From positions 1 to 64,000 of the forward strand of contig JAUGWO010000129.1 of assembly GCA_049724395.1 (NCBI GenBank): a stretch of 64,000 bases of DNA, written 5' to 3'. The DNA is from Spongospora subterranea f. sp. subterranea (taxonomy: Eukaryota; Endomyxa: Phytomyxea; Phytomyxea; Plasmodiophorida). The notes under the pieces were generated by a model. The model had not been told where the DNA came from and made no database searches. It worked only from the letters and a program-made list of their open reading frames with translations. A program made the translations under genes and the position numbers. Below, in pieces: positions 25,947 through 38,281 of the stretch (positions are counted from its first letter, which is position 1; each line of letters begins with the position of its first letter).

Positions 25947-28900
25947 TTAATGTACTTTAGAAGCTGTTGTTGGCGAAAATTTGCTTTGTAGATATTTTGC
26001 GATGCTGACAGGGAGGGTAGCACAGCATGTTATGAGCGATACTTTCCACACAAATTCAAAACTCAGCACAAACACGATATCGATTTGGTTCTTGAGCACA
26101 GAAATTGAAATTAAGTATAGAAACAGAGATGCAACTTCGCATATGACCATAGTCACCGTCCAATGGTGGATTTCGAACGCCACATTGAGTAGTTCAGACA
26201 AAATCAAAGACGTGAAAGTAATGGCAACAACATTCAAAAACTTGTCCTCAAACAGAATCATTCCCAAAAGCATAATCACTGATCCTTGATACACGGATAC
26301 CAAGACCCAGACTAAAAACGTCTTATAAGAAAGAGGACGGCTTTTTTGGAGATCTTGGTATAGCTCTGGATAAAGGTTGACTACGTCTTCATGGACGTCT
26401 TGATCTAAAACAAGGGCGCACACGGGCAATTGTGTGAAAAGAGTTGCATATCCCACATATAACCAGCCTGAACAGAATTTAAAACATGCAAAATACAAAT
26501 GAAGACCCATGTCTACCAGTATATATCGGTATTGTAGCCCAGTAGAACAGCGATGAGAATACAGCTTGTATAACCGAGATGATGATACCGCGATGCATAA
26601 CGAACTGACTCATGCGAGCACTTCTATAATATGAATTTCTGCCATGCCTATTGCAAAAGTCAACAACCTCAACCACAATATGCTTTGCCCTTGCTGAAGT
26701 ACCAAAGTATTAGCCTTTGAATGTATGAAAACTGATTGACAGAAAAATCAGCTGCTAAAGAAGCCTGCTTCCCTTCGAGTCCAACAATTCCAATTCCAAC
26801 GTGAGCAGCCTAAAAGAACTTGTAAACTTCAAGTTATGAAAGTACCAAAAAAATTACCTGGATCATGGAGACATCATTGCCACCATCGCCAATTGCTGCA
26901 CAACGGCGTTTCGTATACTCAGCAACCAAATTAACGACCTGTAGATTATAAATTGGCAAATAATTATTGTAATTAGCGACGCTTTAAACCTGCGCTTTCT
27001 GAGTGGGTGAACACCGGCAACAAATGACTGCAGGTGCTTGACAGGCCATTTCAATAAACTGGTTTGGAGACCACTCAAGTAACAAAGCAAGCGATGGACC
27101 ATCGATCAGAACTGCAGTGGAACTTGTTCGCGTTCCAAACAGATCGAGGCGATGACATGCCTCCCTTCTATTGGAAGCAATAATGTGGAACACCTTGCAT
27201 CACTGGGGTTGATAGAAATCAACGGACTTCGCGAGAAAAAAGTTACCTGTTGATTTCTGTCGACTAACCGCGCAGACCTTCCAATACATTCAGCAGTCTC
27301 CGCTTTGTCCCCAGTTAACATCCAAATTTTGATTCCTGCGTTTCGCAGGGTTTCTAAGGTCGTTTTTACACCTATGACACAAGGTTTGCATGAAAGCAAT
27401 AAAACCATGTCAATCGAAAGACCTGGTTGTAATTTATCTTCAACACCCGTAACACCATATAAGGTTAGGTTGATTTCCAGTATCTGAACGACAGCGCGAA
27501 CAGCGGCATCGCGACCCCTAAGTTGGCCTCTGGCAATTGAGTACTTTTGTGACCAAGCTTCGTATTCCTCTAAGGAAAGAATACGCCCGCCAAACACTAA
27601 TGTTCGGAGACCTTCGCGAGCAAGCTGTTCAACTTCTTCATCAAGCCAATCAGATTGTTCCACTCTAGTCCTCATTACAGACTGCAAAACTAACAGTGAG
27701 CGATGACAACAACAAAGGATACAGGCAGCGCACCTCGGCTCCTTTAAGATAAAAATATATTTCACCAGTTAACACTGAACGCACAACAATACCCATGCGC
27801 TTGGATTCAGATGTAAAAGGGAAAATATTCAGAACATCGTATTCAAGCATTTCTCGACTAGGTAACCGAAGCGATATTTTCTTTGGCGTGCGTGACTCCA
27901 GCACGATATCCAACGATTCAACAAAGCGAACTAGTGCTACCTATGATGACGAGTAAGTATGGTTTCCCAACTTTTTCAGGTGAAAACCTCGTCAGGCGAT
28001 GAAGCTTGCAAGGTTCTCTTGCAAGTATCTTGATCGACAACCGGAGTAACATTATGACACAAGGCAATCCCAAGAACACATGCTTGAAGGGCGTGATCAG
28101 CTTCAATTCTGCGCCGTCGTTCGTATCGTGAAACCTGATAATCATTGACTGACATGAACGAAGGGGCGTACTAATCTAACGTCAAACCTCATCGAGTTCG
28201 GAATTACTGTCATCGCCTCCAAAAGAGCGATATATCGATTCTTTGGTTGCAGAAAGCGTTTCAGGATGGTGTGCCCATGGCGGACGCAATTGAAGCTTTT
28301 TGAAAAGCATCACTGTAGATAATATCAACGAAGGAAATAACTGTTGCTGAAACCCCAACCATTCTGGGTTAATGTCCCGGTTTTGTCGGAAAAAAGATAG
28401 GAAATTCTTCCCAGCTCTTCTGGTATGGTAGATGTACGGACCACAGTATCTTCAATATTGCTATCTGATTAGGAAGGTAAGAAGAAATTCTAATGAAGCT
28501 TAGGTTGATACCTTTCATAATTTGGTAAGAATACAGAGTCTTGGCCATATCCAGGTTTACACGAAGTGATATAGGGATAATAGCGGAGAATAGAAGAACG
28601 AAACGGAAAAGCACTATGGGCCAGCGACCGTATAACCCTTGGCAACAGTATTGGTCATTATGACATGTACGAAAAAAACATTACCTTTCATAGTGACCAT
28701 TACGAACGCTAAAATTATTGTCATCACAAAGAGAAGCTTAGAAATCGAGTTGAGCTCTAAATCAACCAATCCCATTTTTGTTGAAGGAGTGTTAGCATTC
28801 ATGACAGCTCTGGTTTCGCTTCCTGTGTATATAACACATCCGACAACTTACCGGCAAAATAAGTACTAGAAATAAAGTTACTGAAACAAAATACCTGATC

Positions 28901-30264
28901 CTGTAGCAATGACCGTATTAGACCAAATTGTGTGTTCAAGGTCTAAGCTTTCTAGTGAAGAGTCAACATCATGACTGACATCGGGAGAAGCACCTTGACC
29001 AGAACGAAAAGTTCCTGCAAAGTCATATATTGCTTTCCTAGGAGCTTCCACCTCAAGCCTCCCTTCCAGCGTCCAAATATCCTCCCAAGCAATATTCTGA
29101 GAGTATATCAGTTACTATCAGTTACTAAGCCAGTTACAAAAACGTTTCGCCTACCTTTGTTGAATGTAGGGCATGACGTAATTTCCAATCGGTTTCACCG
29201 TCAAGTTGATCTGTTCGAATGAAAATTTCGCCGCTTTCTTCCCTAGTTTTCAGCAACACCATATCGGCAGGAACTCGTTCATCTTTGTGGATGATAACAA
29301 GATCGCCGACCCTAAGACTTGATGATGGAACCTATTTTTTCTTTCAATAGAATGCATGGCCAAAAACAGAAGCAGCTACAGTTTTCGGAATACCGTTCTC
29401 GATTACTTGATAACGTGCAGAATTAGCTTCTTTATCTCTTCGGAAACGTTTAAAATCATCATGTGCCTAGAAACCTGATCAATAAATCAATAGGATTTAG
29501 GAAGCACAACAAACCTCTTTAGACATTGTCACAGAAACCACAAATACAAGCGGCGCCACGTAAGTAAAGAGAACACCGACTTGAAGTTCAGGGATGACTT
29601 GACTGCAGGCAACCACAAGAAAGTACAGATTGAAAAAATAGCGGAACTGATCGTAAAGAACGAGAGGGAAAAATGAGATCAACGAGTATTTTTGATTGCG
29701 AATACGATTCGCCGGAAATGATAACGCCGGTTCAGTATAGGCGCACCCATTTCCACAAAAATACAGCGCCCGAGATGTGGGCAGGTCACGACGGAGACAC
29801 CATTGACTAGAACTCTGAATACGGACGTAAATTAGCTCACAATTTACTCAACACTGGCGAAGATCGCGTCTGACCTGCCAGGTATTACTCAGGAAAAGAC
29901 GCACCTTGTCAAGGGATGCCTTTAGCAGCGGAACACGATCGTGATGCTGATTGAACTGAGCATCAGAACTGCTGCTCTGATCTTCAATCTCGAAGCCGTC
30001 GGCGCTCAAGGGGAGTTGCCTCATTCCATCCCTGGCGGAAGACATTGCCGCAGACGCCGATAAACGGCCCCGTTCCCCCTGCCTTTTTTTCGGGATATAG
30101 ATAATCGAATGGCCTGAACCCGATCTGATATTGGGATTACGATGACCTGGTGACTGTTCCAGCAGAGAAACGTGTACGTCACTCATTGTGGTCCTGGTAG
30201 GGCGCAGCCTCCAGCCTAAGAAACGATGCTGGAAAGGGGAGTCAAGATCGGCGTCGATGGACAT
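25947..30264 (-). CDS. NEO1: P4-ATPase phospholipid flippase, NEO1/ATP9 class
   Basis: ATP-driven aminophospholipid flippase of Golgi/endosome membranes. It has a dozen or more exons with about 45-60 nt introns. Landmarks in order: RALYFCGNG and [20 protein letters not shown] (about 29760-29610), [31 protein letters not shown], then [17 protein letters not shown], the phosphorylation site DKTGTLTQN (+ strand about 28374-28388), [62 protein letters not shown], an [16 protein letters not shown] hinge, [16 protein letters not shown] and the last membrane helices. The order matches ATP9A/Neo1p, a class that works without a CDC50 subunit. Start chosen at ATG 30264; an extra upstream exon is possible, since the open frame extends 5' of it. 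Confidence 0.92.
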
Positions 30265-30765
30265 GTCTGAACTCCGCAGTGCGATCGAATAATCGGAAAC
30301 ATTCCTTGCTCGAGGCAATTCAGGATGGGCAAACTTTTGATCTGGAACAGGTCATCCTATTCAATAGCATTGAAGACAGTTAAACTCCTGATCAAAATTC
30401 GAAGTTCAAGCTCGGTTCGGAACATTGAGCACTTTTATCGACGAAAATGTGAAAGGTTTCATTGCGTGATCATGCGTACATAGTTATCCGAAAATCGTGA
30501 TTTCTCGATCCTGCCTGAATCCACTGTCTACCTCCTTGATAGAAACCTAACAAGAACGCTGCAGATTATCTTATCGCACCGTTATCTCTAACCGATAATC
30601 CATTAATATCGACCGTGCATGGGCTCTTGTCATGTACTCGCAAGAAAAAAAGCGATTTCGCAAATCTTATCGATCAACAGCACCGTGATCAATTTCAGTC
30701 CTGATGTTGATCGAAAACTCCGTCCCGTAAGGACTTTTGTCTTTAAGCTGGGCGTTGTGTTGGCG
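30265..30765. other. Divergent promoter region
   Basis: About 500 bp between the divergent flippase and NSRP1-like genes. It may include an upstream flippase exon, but none could be fixed. A frame open from 30619 extends the NSRP1-like N-terminus without similarity. Confidence 0.4.
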
Positions 30766-31862
30766 ATGTCGGGAATGATTCTAAAATACGGATTGAACGT
30801 GCCGAAAAAAAAGCAGAAGAAGTCGAATCCGATTGGAAACGTGTTCAATCAGATTGGACGTTCAGATGGTGACCCGGAAGTTGAACGTATCGGCCAGGGC
30901 GGTTACCCAAGGCGATCGTCAAAGGCAAAAGGCTGGCTGGGAAGCCTCTTCAATGTGAATGGAAAATGACTTTGTTTCGTAGGCTGAGCAAGAAAAGTTA
31001 CGCCTTTTAGCGGAAGATCCCAACGTGTTTGCTTTTGATGAAGTTTATGAGACAATGGCGGCACAGCAGCAACATCGTGTCGCAGCCAAGGAGGCTTCGG
31101 ATGCGACTCGACAGGTATTGATATTTTTCTGATACTTGCAAACAATTAAATCGACGCTGGTAGCCAAAATATTTCGACAAACTGCAAAAACGCTGTGAAG
31201 AGAGGAAAATTGAGCAGGGCGTAATCTACCAGCGAGGCATCGTCAGAGAAAGGGTTGCCGAAGACCATTTGTTTAAAACGACTGAGGCGTTTGTCACTGC
31301 TGGATATAAGGCACAGATGATTAAAGACAAAGCGTGGCAGACCCAGCAGGATGTTATAGACAAAAAGGAAACCGGACCGACTACGTCTGGAATGGCTGGA
31401 GGTTTTTTGTCGACACTAATGAATTCCACAATATATCCCGACCCATCCCCGGCCCAACCTATTCAGAGGCAAGATGCTGTACCAGAAAAGCAGTCGAATA
31501 CCATTCCTGTAGGGCCAATCAAACCCGATCCATCCCCAACCAACCCTATTCAGAGGCAAGATACTGTATTAGAGAGACAGTCGAATATTCCTGTAGGGCC
31601 AACCAAACCTGAAGCCTCCGGAGCCGAATCACATCAACCAGTATCTTCCAAGAAATCAGCCGGACATACAGGGGCAAAACGGACTCATGACGACCTGGAA
31701 CAAGCATCTCAAACGGTGAAGCAATCGGTTCACGTTAAAGATGAACCCGCTGAGCGACCGGCCCCAATTACATTGGCCAATAAAGTCGAGATTGCTGCCG
31801 CTGCCAGAGAACGGTTCTTGAAGAGAAAAGCGGAAAAAGAATTGCAGCAACAAGCATCATAA
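30766..31862 (+). CDS. NSRP1: NSRP1/CCDC55-like nuclear speckle splicing regulator
   Basis: Nuclear protein of the DUF2040 family that influences alternative splicing in animals. It begins with KYGLNVPKKKQKK, matching the family start YGLILPKK. Next comes LLAEDPNVFAFDEVYETM, then after a 49-nt intron (31115-31163) PKYFDKLQKRCEERKIEQ and FKTTEAFVTAGYKAQM, the family core. The first junction (30954 to 30983) implies an unusually small 28-nt intron (GTGAAT...CGTAG); another donor is possible. The C-terminal half is low-complexity and holds two copies of a roughly 34-residue unit (PDPSP-x-x-PIQRQD...Q-S-N...PVGP-x-KP). It ends in a basic coiled coil. Starts at 30766 or 30775; convergent with YIF1. 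Confidence 0.8.
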
Positions 31863-31930
31863 TCATGCATAAATTTATTATTGGATGACAGATGACGACT
31901 GACCTATGAACGGATGATTTGGGAAGTCGA

Positions 31931-33186
31931 TTAACGGGCAACAGATCGTCCAAGAACAATGCAGAGGGGAATTTGACAAAACCCGACTGCAATCAGAAAA
32001 AATTGGCGCGTAGATTTGTTGGAATCCTCCATTCCAAAGGACCCACCTTCGACACGAGGAACAAAAGCGCGCTGAAGAGTACGTGCCTTAAAAAAAATCA
32101 GAATAGTGCTCGAAAATCCGACAAAAATGTATCTACCATGAAAACTGTCATCGATATGCCTGTGGCAAGCGAAATGACCCAGTACATCGTCGAATTATGG
32201 TACGATAAGACCCAAACAGCGAGATCAATAACCAGAATGACGAACTTATATGAGGAATACGCAACGAGATCCAACAATGGAGGGGCGACAACACTCGCGG
32301 TGCTGCCAATAACAGCAAAGCCGACTCGTAAAAGAAAGACCTCCAATATCAAAATCGCCAGAGCAGATGTGGCTGTAGATCCTAGAACTTCGGGTGTAAA
32401 CGCCTTCCCGATTCCCAGAATAAAACCCATCATCAAAATATAGGTGACGAACGCCATCAATGGGATGTACAGATCGGGAGCATTGACATCGGAACTAGGA
32501 GGCAAAAACGACACGCCATCATTTTCATAGCTAGATCTTTCCCTTGACCATCTCTAGAAAAAACGCGCGTAAAAAAACAGGAAATTGTCCACAAAACGTA
32601 CTTTACCTTGTGCAAACAAGGGAACAATATCATTTGCAACTTTTTTAAGACATAAGTATTATTGACATGAAAATAATAACGGAATCGATTCATGGACAGC
32701 CACGACATGCTGCCAAGTTGGTCTTTGGCCATATTGAGAACCGTTTGCTGCATGATTTCGTTAGGTTGGGGAAATGACGGTGCCGTAGAACCACTGTGAT
32801 GGTTTTGTTGCTGAAATGAGGAGTAACCCTGTTGTGGTTGATTTATATTCTGCTCGCCGAATTGGGTTTGAGCATATTCGGCACCATAATAAGGCTGTTG
32901 CTGGTTTCGGAAACTCTGGCTCTGTCAAACACAGCATGAGAATCCAGAAAAACACACTCTCGCCGATGTGGAAAATACGGGAGGATAGGGTTGCTGATAT
33001 GGTTGTTGATAAGGTTGCTGATAAGCGGGCTGGAACGGCTGCTGTTGTTGGTTAACAGGCGGTTGCTGGGGCGTTCGATAAAACTTGGGATGGCGTCGGC
33101 TGCTGTTGACCCGTTGTCGATGAGCCCGGGCGTCCTCGCTGGGGCGGCCGGACAACCGGCGGCCCTGGCACCCGAACCTGACGCAT
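31931..33186 (-). CDS. YIF1: YIF1, Yip1-interacting ER-Golgi transport protein
   Basis: Multi-pass membrane protein that, with YIP1, works in ER-to-Golgi vesicle transport. Exons (33186-32979, 32921-32607, 32553-32137, 32071-31931) join over introns of 57, 53 and 65 nt; exons 2-4 are exact multiples of three. A Gln/Pro/Tyr-rich cytosolic N-terminus (repeats of AYQQPY) leads to QQTVLNMAKDQLG, FRYYFHVNNTYVLKKLQMIL, then VNAPDLYIPLMAFVTYILMM, the family hallmark. Further helices follow, and the last exon gives VFM|RAFVPRV...QFFLIAVGF and ends in VAR. In exon 1 the only upstream ATG (33186) is one base out of frame with the Gln-rich part: an extra base near 33100, or an unseen upstream exon. Confidence 0.92.
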
Positions 33187-33470
33187 CACGTTGTTGAATC
33201 AAAGGATTATGAGTTAAGGACAGTTCACACGGAGAATCTTGTTTCGACGGTCAACAAGCAGCAGGGAATAATAATAATTCTTGATAGGTATAGTCCACGA
33301 TTGCCAATTGTTTCGTGTGCCGCCTCAGATTAGTGATCATGTTGAATGTCTTTTGAGAGGATTTGACGATTTCGCCGAATGCTGCCCGTTTGACCCTAGG
33401 TCAGTCAGGGGAGCGAATAAATTTGTGAACCTGGTACAAAATTTGCTGTCAAAACGAAACAGAACGAGGC

Positions 33471-34102
33471 TTACGAAAACACAATGTCGAAAGCGTTGCA
33501 AAGTAATAAAATAGGACTTTTATTCCACTTCACGGAAAAGATTCTGGATTCGCAGTAGAACTGTTTCAGTTTGACCAGGTGATGTAGCAGAAAGTCGGCA
33601 TTGTTCAGTTGGGTTCGGGAATCATGGACGTAGTCATTCAACCAGTCAACTATTTGGGGTCTTCTGATGAAGTTTAGATGTACGTGAAGACCAGATGAGT
33701 ATAATATACCCACGCTGCTTATCGACCCGAAGTTCTAATTGAACAGGATTGCCAAGATCGGCCGAAAACTCAGGGCCCATATAACCATTCACGAACATCT
33801 GCCTTTGCAGCTGCTGGCCGCCTTTCCTGACGATGAAGCCGATTTTGAAAGGGGTAGTCTCCGACAGAGTTGCCAATTGTAGACAGATTGAGAGAAAACT
33901 AAACCGTGTATACAAATGGTGAAGAGAAGATCACCCAAAAAGGACACACAAATAGCTGATTAATAATGACCTGTGGATTGAAGAGAACCGAATGGTGGCC
34001 ACTATTGTTGTTGATTACTTTGTGTCGGGCGGTCAAGAGCAAGGCGAATACCATGCATTCAGGGAGAATCTGAGTTTGCTGACCAGCAATGAATCCAGAC
34101 AT
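33471..34102 (-). CDS. Unknown small protein, three exons
   Basis: Family not recognised. An ATG at 34102 opens MSGFIAGQQTQILPECMVFA...TARHKVINN and leads to an intron starting GTCATT (or a later donor). The middle exon reads LSETTPFKIGFIVRKGGQQ, MFVNGYMGPEFSADLG and VQLELRVDKQR. A 45-nt intron (GTATAT...CATCAG) in phase 2 joins it to RPQIVDWLNDYV, FLLHHLVKLKQF and a stop at 33471. The last junction is phase-perfect; the first is ambiguous. It looks like a small soluble alpha/beta protein, perhaps a complex subunit. The alternative frame of the middle exon is also open for about 60 codons. Confidence 0.5.
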
Positions 34103-34731
34103 GAATCAGGATAGGGTGACGGTTCTTGGCAGTTTGTGTGAACGGCGAACAGGATATAAGCGGATGTCGACGTTTTAGAACCCATTAGACAATTCCGAAT
34201 CCTATGTTGACATATAACGCGGTTTTACATTCTTGGTTTCATTGCTTTCCTGATATTTAGATACCGGTGATTTTATTGGCATCTATCGTCTGTTCTTGAA
34301 TTCTGAGATGCTGACGCGGCCATGGCTTTGCTGTAGGCTTTGCTCATCACCAGGTTCAGGTGTCTGGGGTCGCTGTTCTGTACGCGGAAACCAACAACGC
34401 CAGTCACGGTGGACGTGACCAAACCAGGGCTACCCAGTGCTCAGACTCAGCAGTGCAGAATTCCTTGAAACAGATTGCCATGCTCGGATATAATGACATG
34501 GGCGATCCACATTGTAACGATCAGAGACCCGAGTCGGTAAGTGGTAACCCTAACGTTGATGGGTCGCCCATCCACTCACTCGTTAATGATACCGACCGGC
34601 CGGCATGGCGCTCCCCCCATTGACACCCACTGTGTGTAAGTCCAAACCAATCTGGATCGAGCACATCATTTCGATATCGACAATCCTGTTGTAATTTGGA
34701 TTGGTTGACGTTTCGATTCGATATCGAAGTT
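34103..34731. other. Intergenic, no gene seen
   Basis: About 630 bp between a minus strand gene and the + strand EGF/NodB gene, presumably holding both promoters. Short frames only. Confidence 0.4.
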
Positions 34732-36535
34732 ATGTCGGTTGCCGAAATCCCGCAAGGTGCGAGGCCGTTTCGATATGACGATGCCGCTCCTCAGCCGAAC
34801 GCTGATGCCAAGCCTGCTGTCGCTGCAGCTCTGAATCATCGCAAACGAAATGTAAGCCATCGCGGGTTGTTCCAAACAGGGTTTGTTTAAACCTCTGGAA
34901 TTTCAGATTATTCTTGTAGTCGCCTCGGTGTTGCTGGTCTTAGTTGGCGCTAGTGTGGCTGTTGTTGTTTTAACAAGGTCGAAAAATTCTGGTGCCAACA
35001 ATCTCCCACAATTTAGCGTCGACTCGGAATTCGAAGTGCAGTTTGACCCAGCAGTTAGCGACCCATCAGCGTTGATTGATGAAATGATTAGTTCAGGCGC
35101 AAGTTCCATGTTCAGCGTCGCTGCTCCCGGAAACTCTATCAAAGTAAGCGGGCCCAACTCTCGTGACGATGCCAATGCCATTATCACAAACGCATTCGCC
35201 AATCATGTATCGACTTTCGCCACCGTTATCGAGTTGTCGGCAAACGCCGTTGTCGATACACGCTGCGCTGATCCGACCGATTCTCTCGCTGCAGTGAGAA
35301 CGCCATGCCGTCGAATGAATCCCCAGCCCAAGCTAGTGATTTTGGTTTTAGCAACGCTTTTCACACCGAATGTAAGAAAGGATACTTCGGGCCAACTTGT
35401 CAACAGTGCCAATGCTCCTATCCGTTCTCGCGATGCGACGATGGGATGCAGGGAACGGGAGATTGTGATTGTCAACTAGGTAATTTTGTTTCGTTTTCAG
35501 ATTGCGTCAATCAACTCAGCACACTTTCAGGATCCTTTGGCGAATCATGCACACAATGCCCTGATTGTGGTCATGGATCATGTCTCGATGGTAAATCAGG
35601 AAGTGGATTGTGCTCTTGCCCTGATGGGTTCGAACCGGACAATTGCCGCGATTGCTTGCCGAATCTGTTTGGCGAGGGCTGTCAACAGGAATGTGGTGAA
35701 TGTGGCACTGATACGGGCCGCCGTGGCAAATGCGATGCAGGTTTGCGAGGGACTGGCCAATGTAGGTGCGCTAATGATCATGTTGAGCCTGGCAAGTGCC
35801 AAGATTGTAAAGCTGGTTGGGCGGGTGACGATTGCACCCATACTTGCAAGTATGCAGCACCGTGCGTTTGATTTCTGTGGGAAAGGCACCAAATTGGCGG
35901 CAATTACATTTGTGGGTATGCCGACCAGACACATTTTCGGAGTACTAGACCAAGCGCACAATGATTACCAGATAAGCGGAGGCTTCTTGACGTTCTTCGT
36001 CCACGGTGGCAAGCAAGTGGAAGCAGAAGGAGAGGATAACTCTTGTACAATTCTTCGACAACTGCAAGAACAAGGACATGAAATTCAGCTAACTGGCTTC
36101 TCTGGCGAGTCAATGGGCGAAATGTCGGCAACGGAAATCGATGAGGAAATCCGTAAAGGCCAAGAATTTTTCACAAAATGTCGCCTACCGGAGCCCACAT
36201 TATTTCGCCCCCCGATGGGAAAGTTTGATTTAGGCAAGACGCGTTATGTGAACAGCAAGGGTTTAATTGTCGCATCATATAATGTTGAACTTGAAGGGAC
36301 AAGACTTTCGGGACTCGTCGGCGACATTTTCGTATCAATGCATTCGGGCCTGTCGCCATTGATCAGCATTCCTTTTGATCGCTACAATGGAGATTTGGGT
36401 GACCTGGCAAATGCTATCAAGAAGGAGGGTTTCACGCTGGTGAAAGCGACCCAGTGCAACATTGCAAGTTCAGGGGGCTCCGGTATAGGTTGGTCAGGAA
36501 CGAACAATCCAGGGGTATATCACCTGGATCTATAG
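34732..36535 (+). CDS. Membrane EGF-repeat protein with a degenerate polysaccharide-deacetylase (NodB) domain
   Basis: Type II membrane protein: about 40 polar residues, then after a 55-nt intron (34852-34906) the helix IILVVASVLLVLVGASVAVV and a beta-rich ectodomain. A second intron of about 60 nt ending CTGCAG near 35320 leads to a Cys-rich region (35320-35865) of laminin/EGF-like units such as CGHGSCLDGKSGSGLCSCP. The last part (35880-36535) has the NodB fold: KLAAITFVGMPTRHIFGVLD, GFLTFFVHGGKQ, GHEIQLTGFSG, LFRPPMGKFD. The catalytic TFDDGP is T-F-V-G-M-P and the zinc-binding H-x3-H is absent, so deacetylase activity is unlikely. The EGF and NodB parts are one base out of phase near 35868; skipping one T gives APCV-DFCGKG. 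Probably a carbohydrate-binding or adhesive surface protein. Confidence 0.75.
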
Positions 36536-36839
36536 GTATAATTCCTTTTATCATAAATATACTCGTATTACAAAACCCATCGTGATTAGCAGTTCAATGA
36601 TGTACAGCTGACAAGTCGGGACTTTTTCTCCAACGAATCCAACCGTGATAGTAACTTTTCGAGAATTTCTGCCATCGTGAGGAACACGAATCAAAAACCA
36701 GGCTTATTCACGACCATACCAATGGTACCGTTTTGAAGAACTACTGCATCTGCTGGAGAATTCGACCGGAAAAATATGGGTCCCCGCCGGCAAAAGGTGT
36801 CCTGGCGAATAGTGTGTCGGTGTCATTTAAATGTCAATG
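36536..36839. other. Intergenic, no gene seen
   Basis: About 300 bp between the NodB-like gene and the next minus strand gene. No feature was recognised. Confidence 0.4.
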
Positions 36840-37219
36840 TCAATATGCAATACATGGCCTCGTGATGCAGCTGATGCTGCTTCGTAAACAGCGACGCGCT
36901 GGGCGGAGACCTAATCTGGGCAGGTAAACGCGAATCGAACAACGTGATCCAAACATTTGCACGACCTGCTCTTCAACGTGTCGAATTCTTGCCAATATTA
37001 ACGCGGGATCCCGAGACAGTAACACGGTCTCGTCTTCATAGGCATTGATATCGCCCTGGTCCATCGTCTACGAATGCCGTCCGATGTTTTACTGATCGAC
37101 AGACCCGTTTTTGGGGTCGGATGGAAAATGGCCAAATCAGATTCTTCTGGCGCCGGTTCTCGGACTTTCATCGCCGATGTAACGGCCATGACGCCATGGT
37201 TGTCATTCAAACTTGCCAT
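36840..37219 (-). CDS. Possible small unknown protein
   Basis: Minus strand frames starting at ATG 37219 (MASLNDNHGVMAVTSAMKV...FHPTPKTGLSISK) and at ATG 37064 (MDQGDINAYEDETVLLSRD, RIRHVEEQVVQMFG). They probably form two exons of one gene, with an acceptor at ATTCGTAG just before 37064. The donor is not settled. The second part looks like a short helical protein. No family was recognised. Confidence 0.35.
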
Positions 37220-38281
37220 ATTCGGTCGCAGTTCACGACACCGAGGCCAGCTGCTAGGTTGTCAACTGGTTCGACCTAGCCAAATATCGGGCTGAACTTG
37301 GTCTATTCCCGATCCGGGCATAATCCTCCTGCCAACTACCATTATCGCATGCATTCGAAAGAGTCAGGCTGAAGGCGATCTTATTTCTGCTGATAATTTG
37401 TGAATTACCGATGTGGCGGATCGATTTGATGCCATGAAATATATACCAGTCCAGGCCACTATCTGTACAGTTGCACACTTAGCACATTCTTAGGCTGGTC
37501 TTTCAAGAAAACTGGAATCAACCGAAATGCTATCTCGGCTGCACTTTGCCTCATTTGATTTGCTGGATGCGCAGTTTCGTGATCAAATCATGCAGATTGG
37601 GTTTAGGGAAACTAGGCAGCTCAATACAATTCATATGGCCTTTCCATTCCTTGGCCTCAACAAACGTCACTTGCGTATCTTGCTCCATTTGTCAAGGTCT
37701 CAACTGAACCCTGAGTGAAAGAATCTGGGAACGTGGGCCATGACTAATCTACCGCCATTCCTCTGGTCTGAGCAAGTTTTTCAGAGCACCACATTACGCT
37801 CAAACGCAAATCCTTGGACATCGGCTAGCCTATGCAAGGCACTATGAAATCCGGCACAAGGACTCATCTTCCACGTTCTTATTCTTCTCGTGTATTGGTT
37901 TATTGGAGTAATGACGTGAATCAAGGTTCCCGGAACAGCTATGTTTAAACACAATAACCGTTTTTTTTGCATTGCGCCATCCATGATTAGTTATAACAGT
38001 GGACCCATCCGCCCAGGCGTGCTGCATTCAGTACAACACAGCACAAACTTTGAGTTCCTTTTATCTAAATTTCAACGAGCCCTTAAGGTAAGCATCGAGT
38101 TTGATGAAACTTGAAGTTTTTAGGCGGTTGTACACGCCCATTGTTGCTGGGTCAGAGCCGGTTGACAATTCGTTGACTCAACACGTTTGTGAGGGAGGAA
38201 TCGTCGAGTTCAGGATGACTCATCGATATTACGACACTCAACGAGTAGAACCCAGCTTATAAATCCATTTTATTATTAATT
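37220..38281. other. Intergenic, possible transposon scrap
   Basis: About 1 kb without a supported gene. Only the possible MERLIN-type transposase fragment at 37842-38030 stands out, plus a TATAAA-like box at about 38258-38264, some 20 bp before the next gene. Confidence 0.4.
37842..38030 (-). mobile_element. Possible MERLIN/ISXO2-type transposase fragment
   Basis: The minus strand reads ADGSTVITNHGWRNAKKTVI and then VFKHS. This resembles the second catalytic block of ISXO2/MERLIN DDE transposases (G-S-T-I-x-T-D-x-W-R). The catalytic Asp is Asn here and no inverted terminal repeats were found, so it would be a dead fragment. Confidence 0.25.

Noticed and set aside
35480-35500. A 21-nt mini-intron (GTAATT...TTTTCAG) in the EGF region
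   Set aside because: It has intron-like ends, but it is in frame and reading it keeps the EGF cysteine spacing seen in the next two units.
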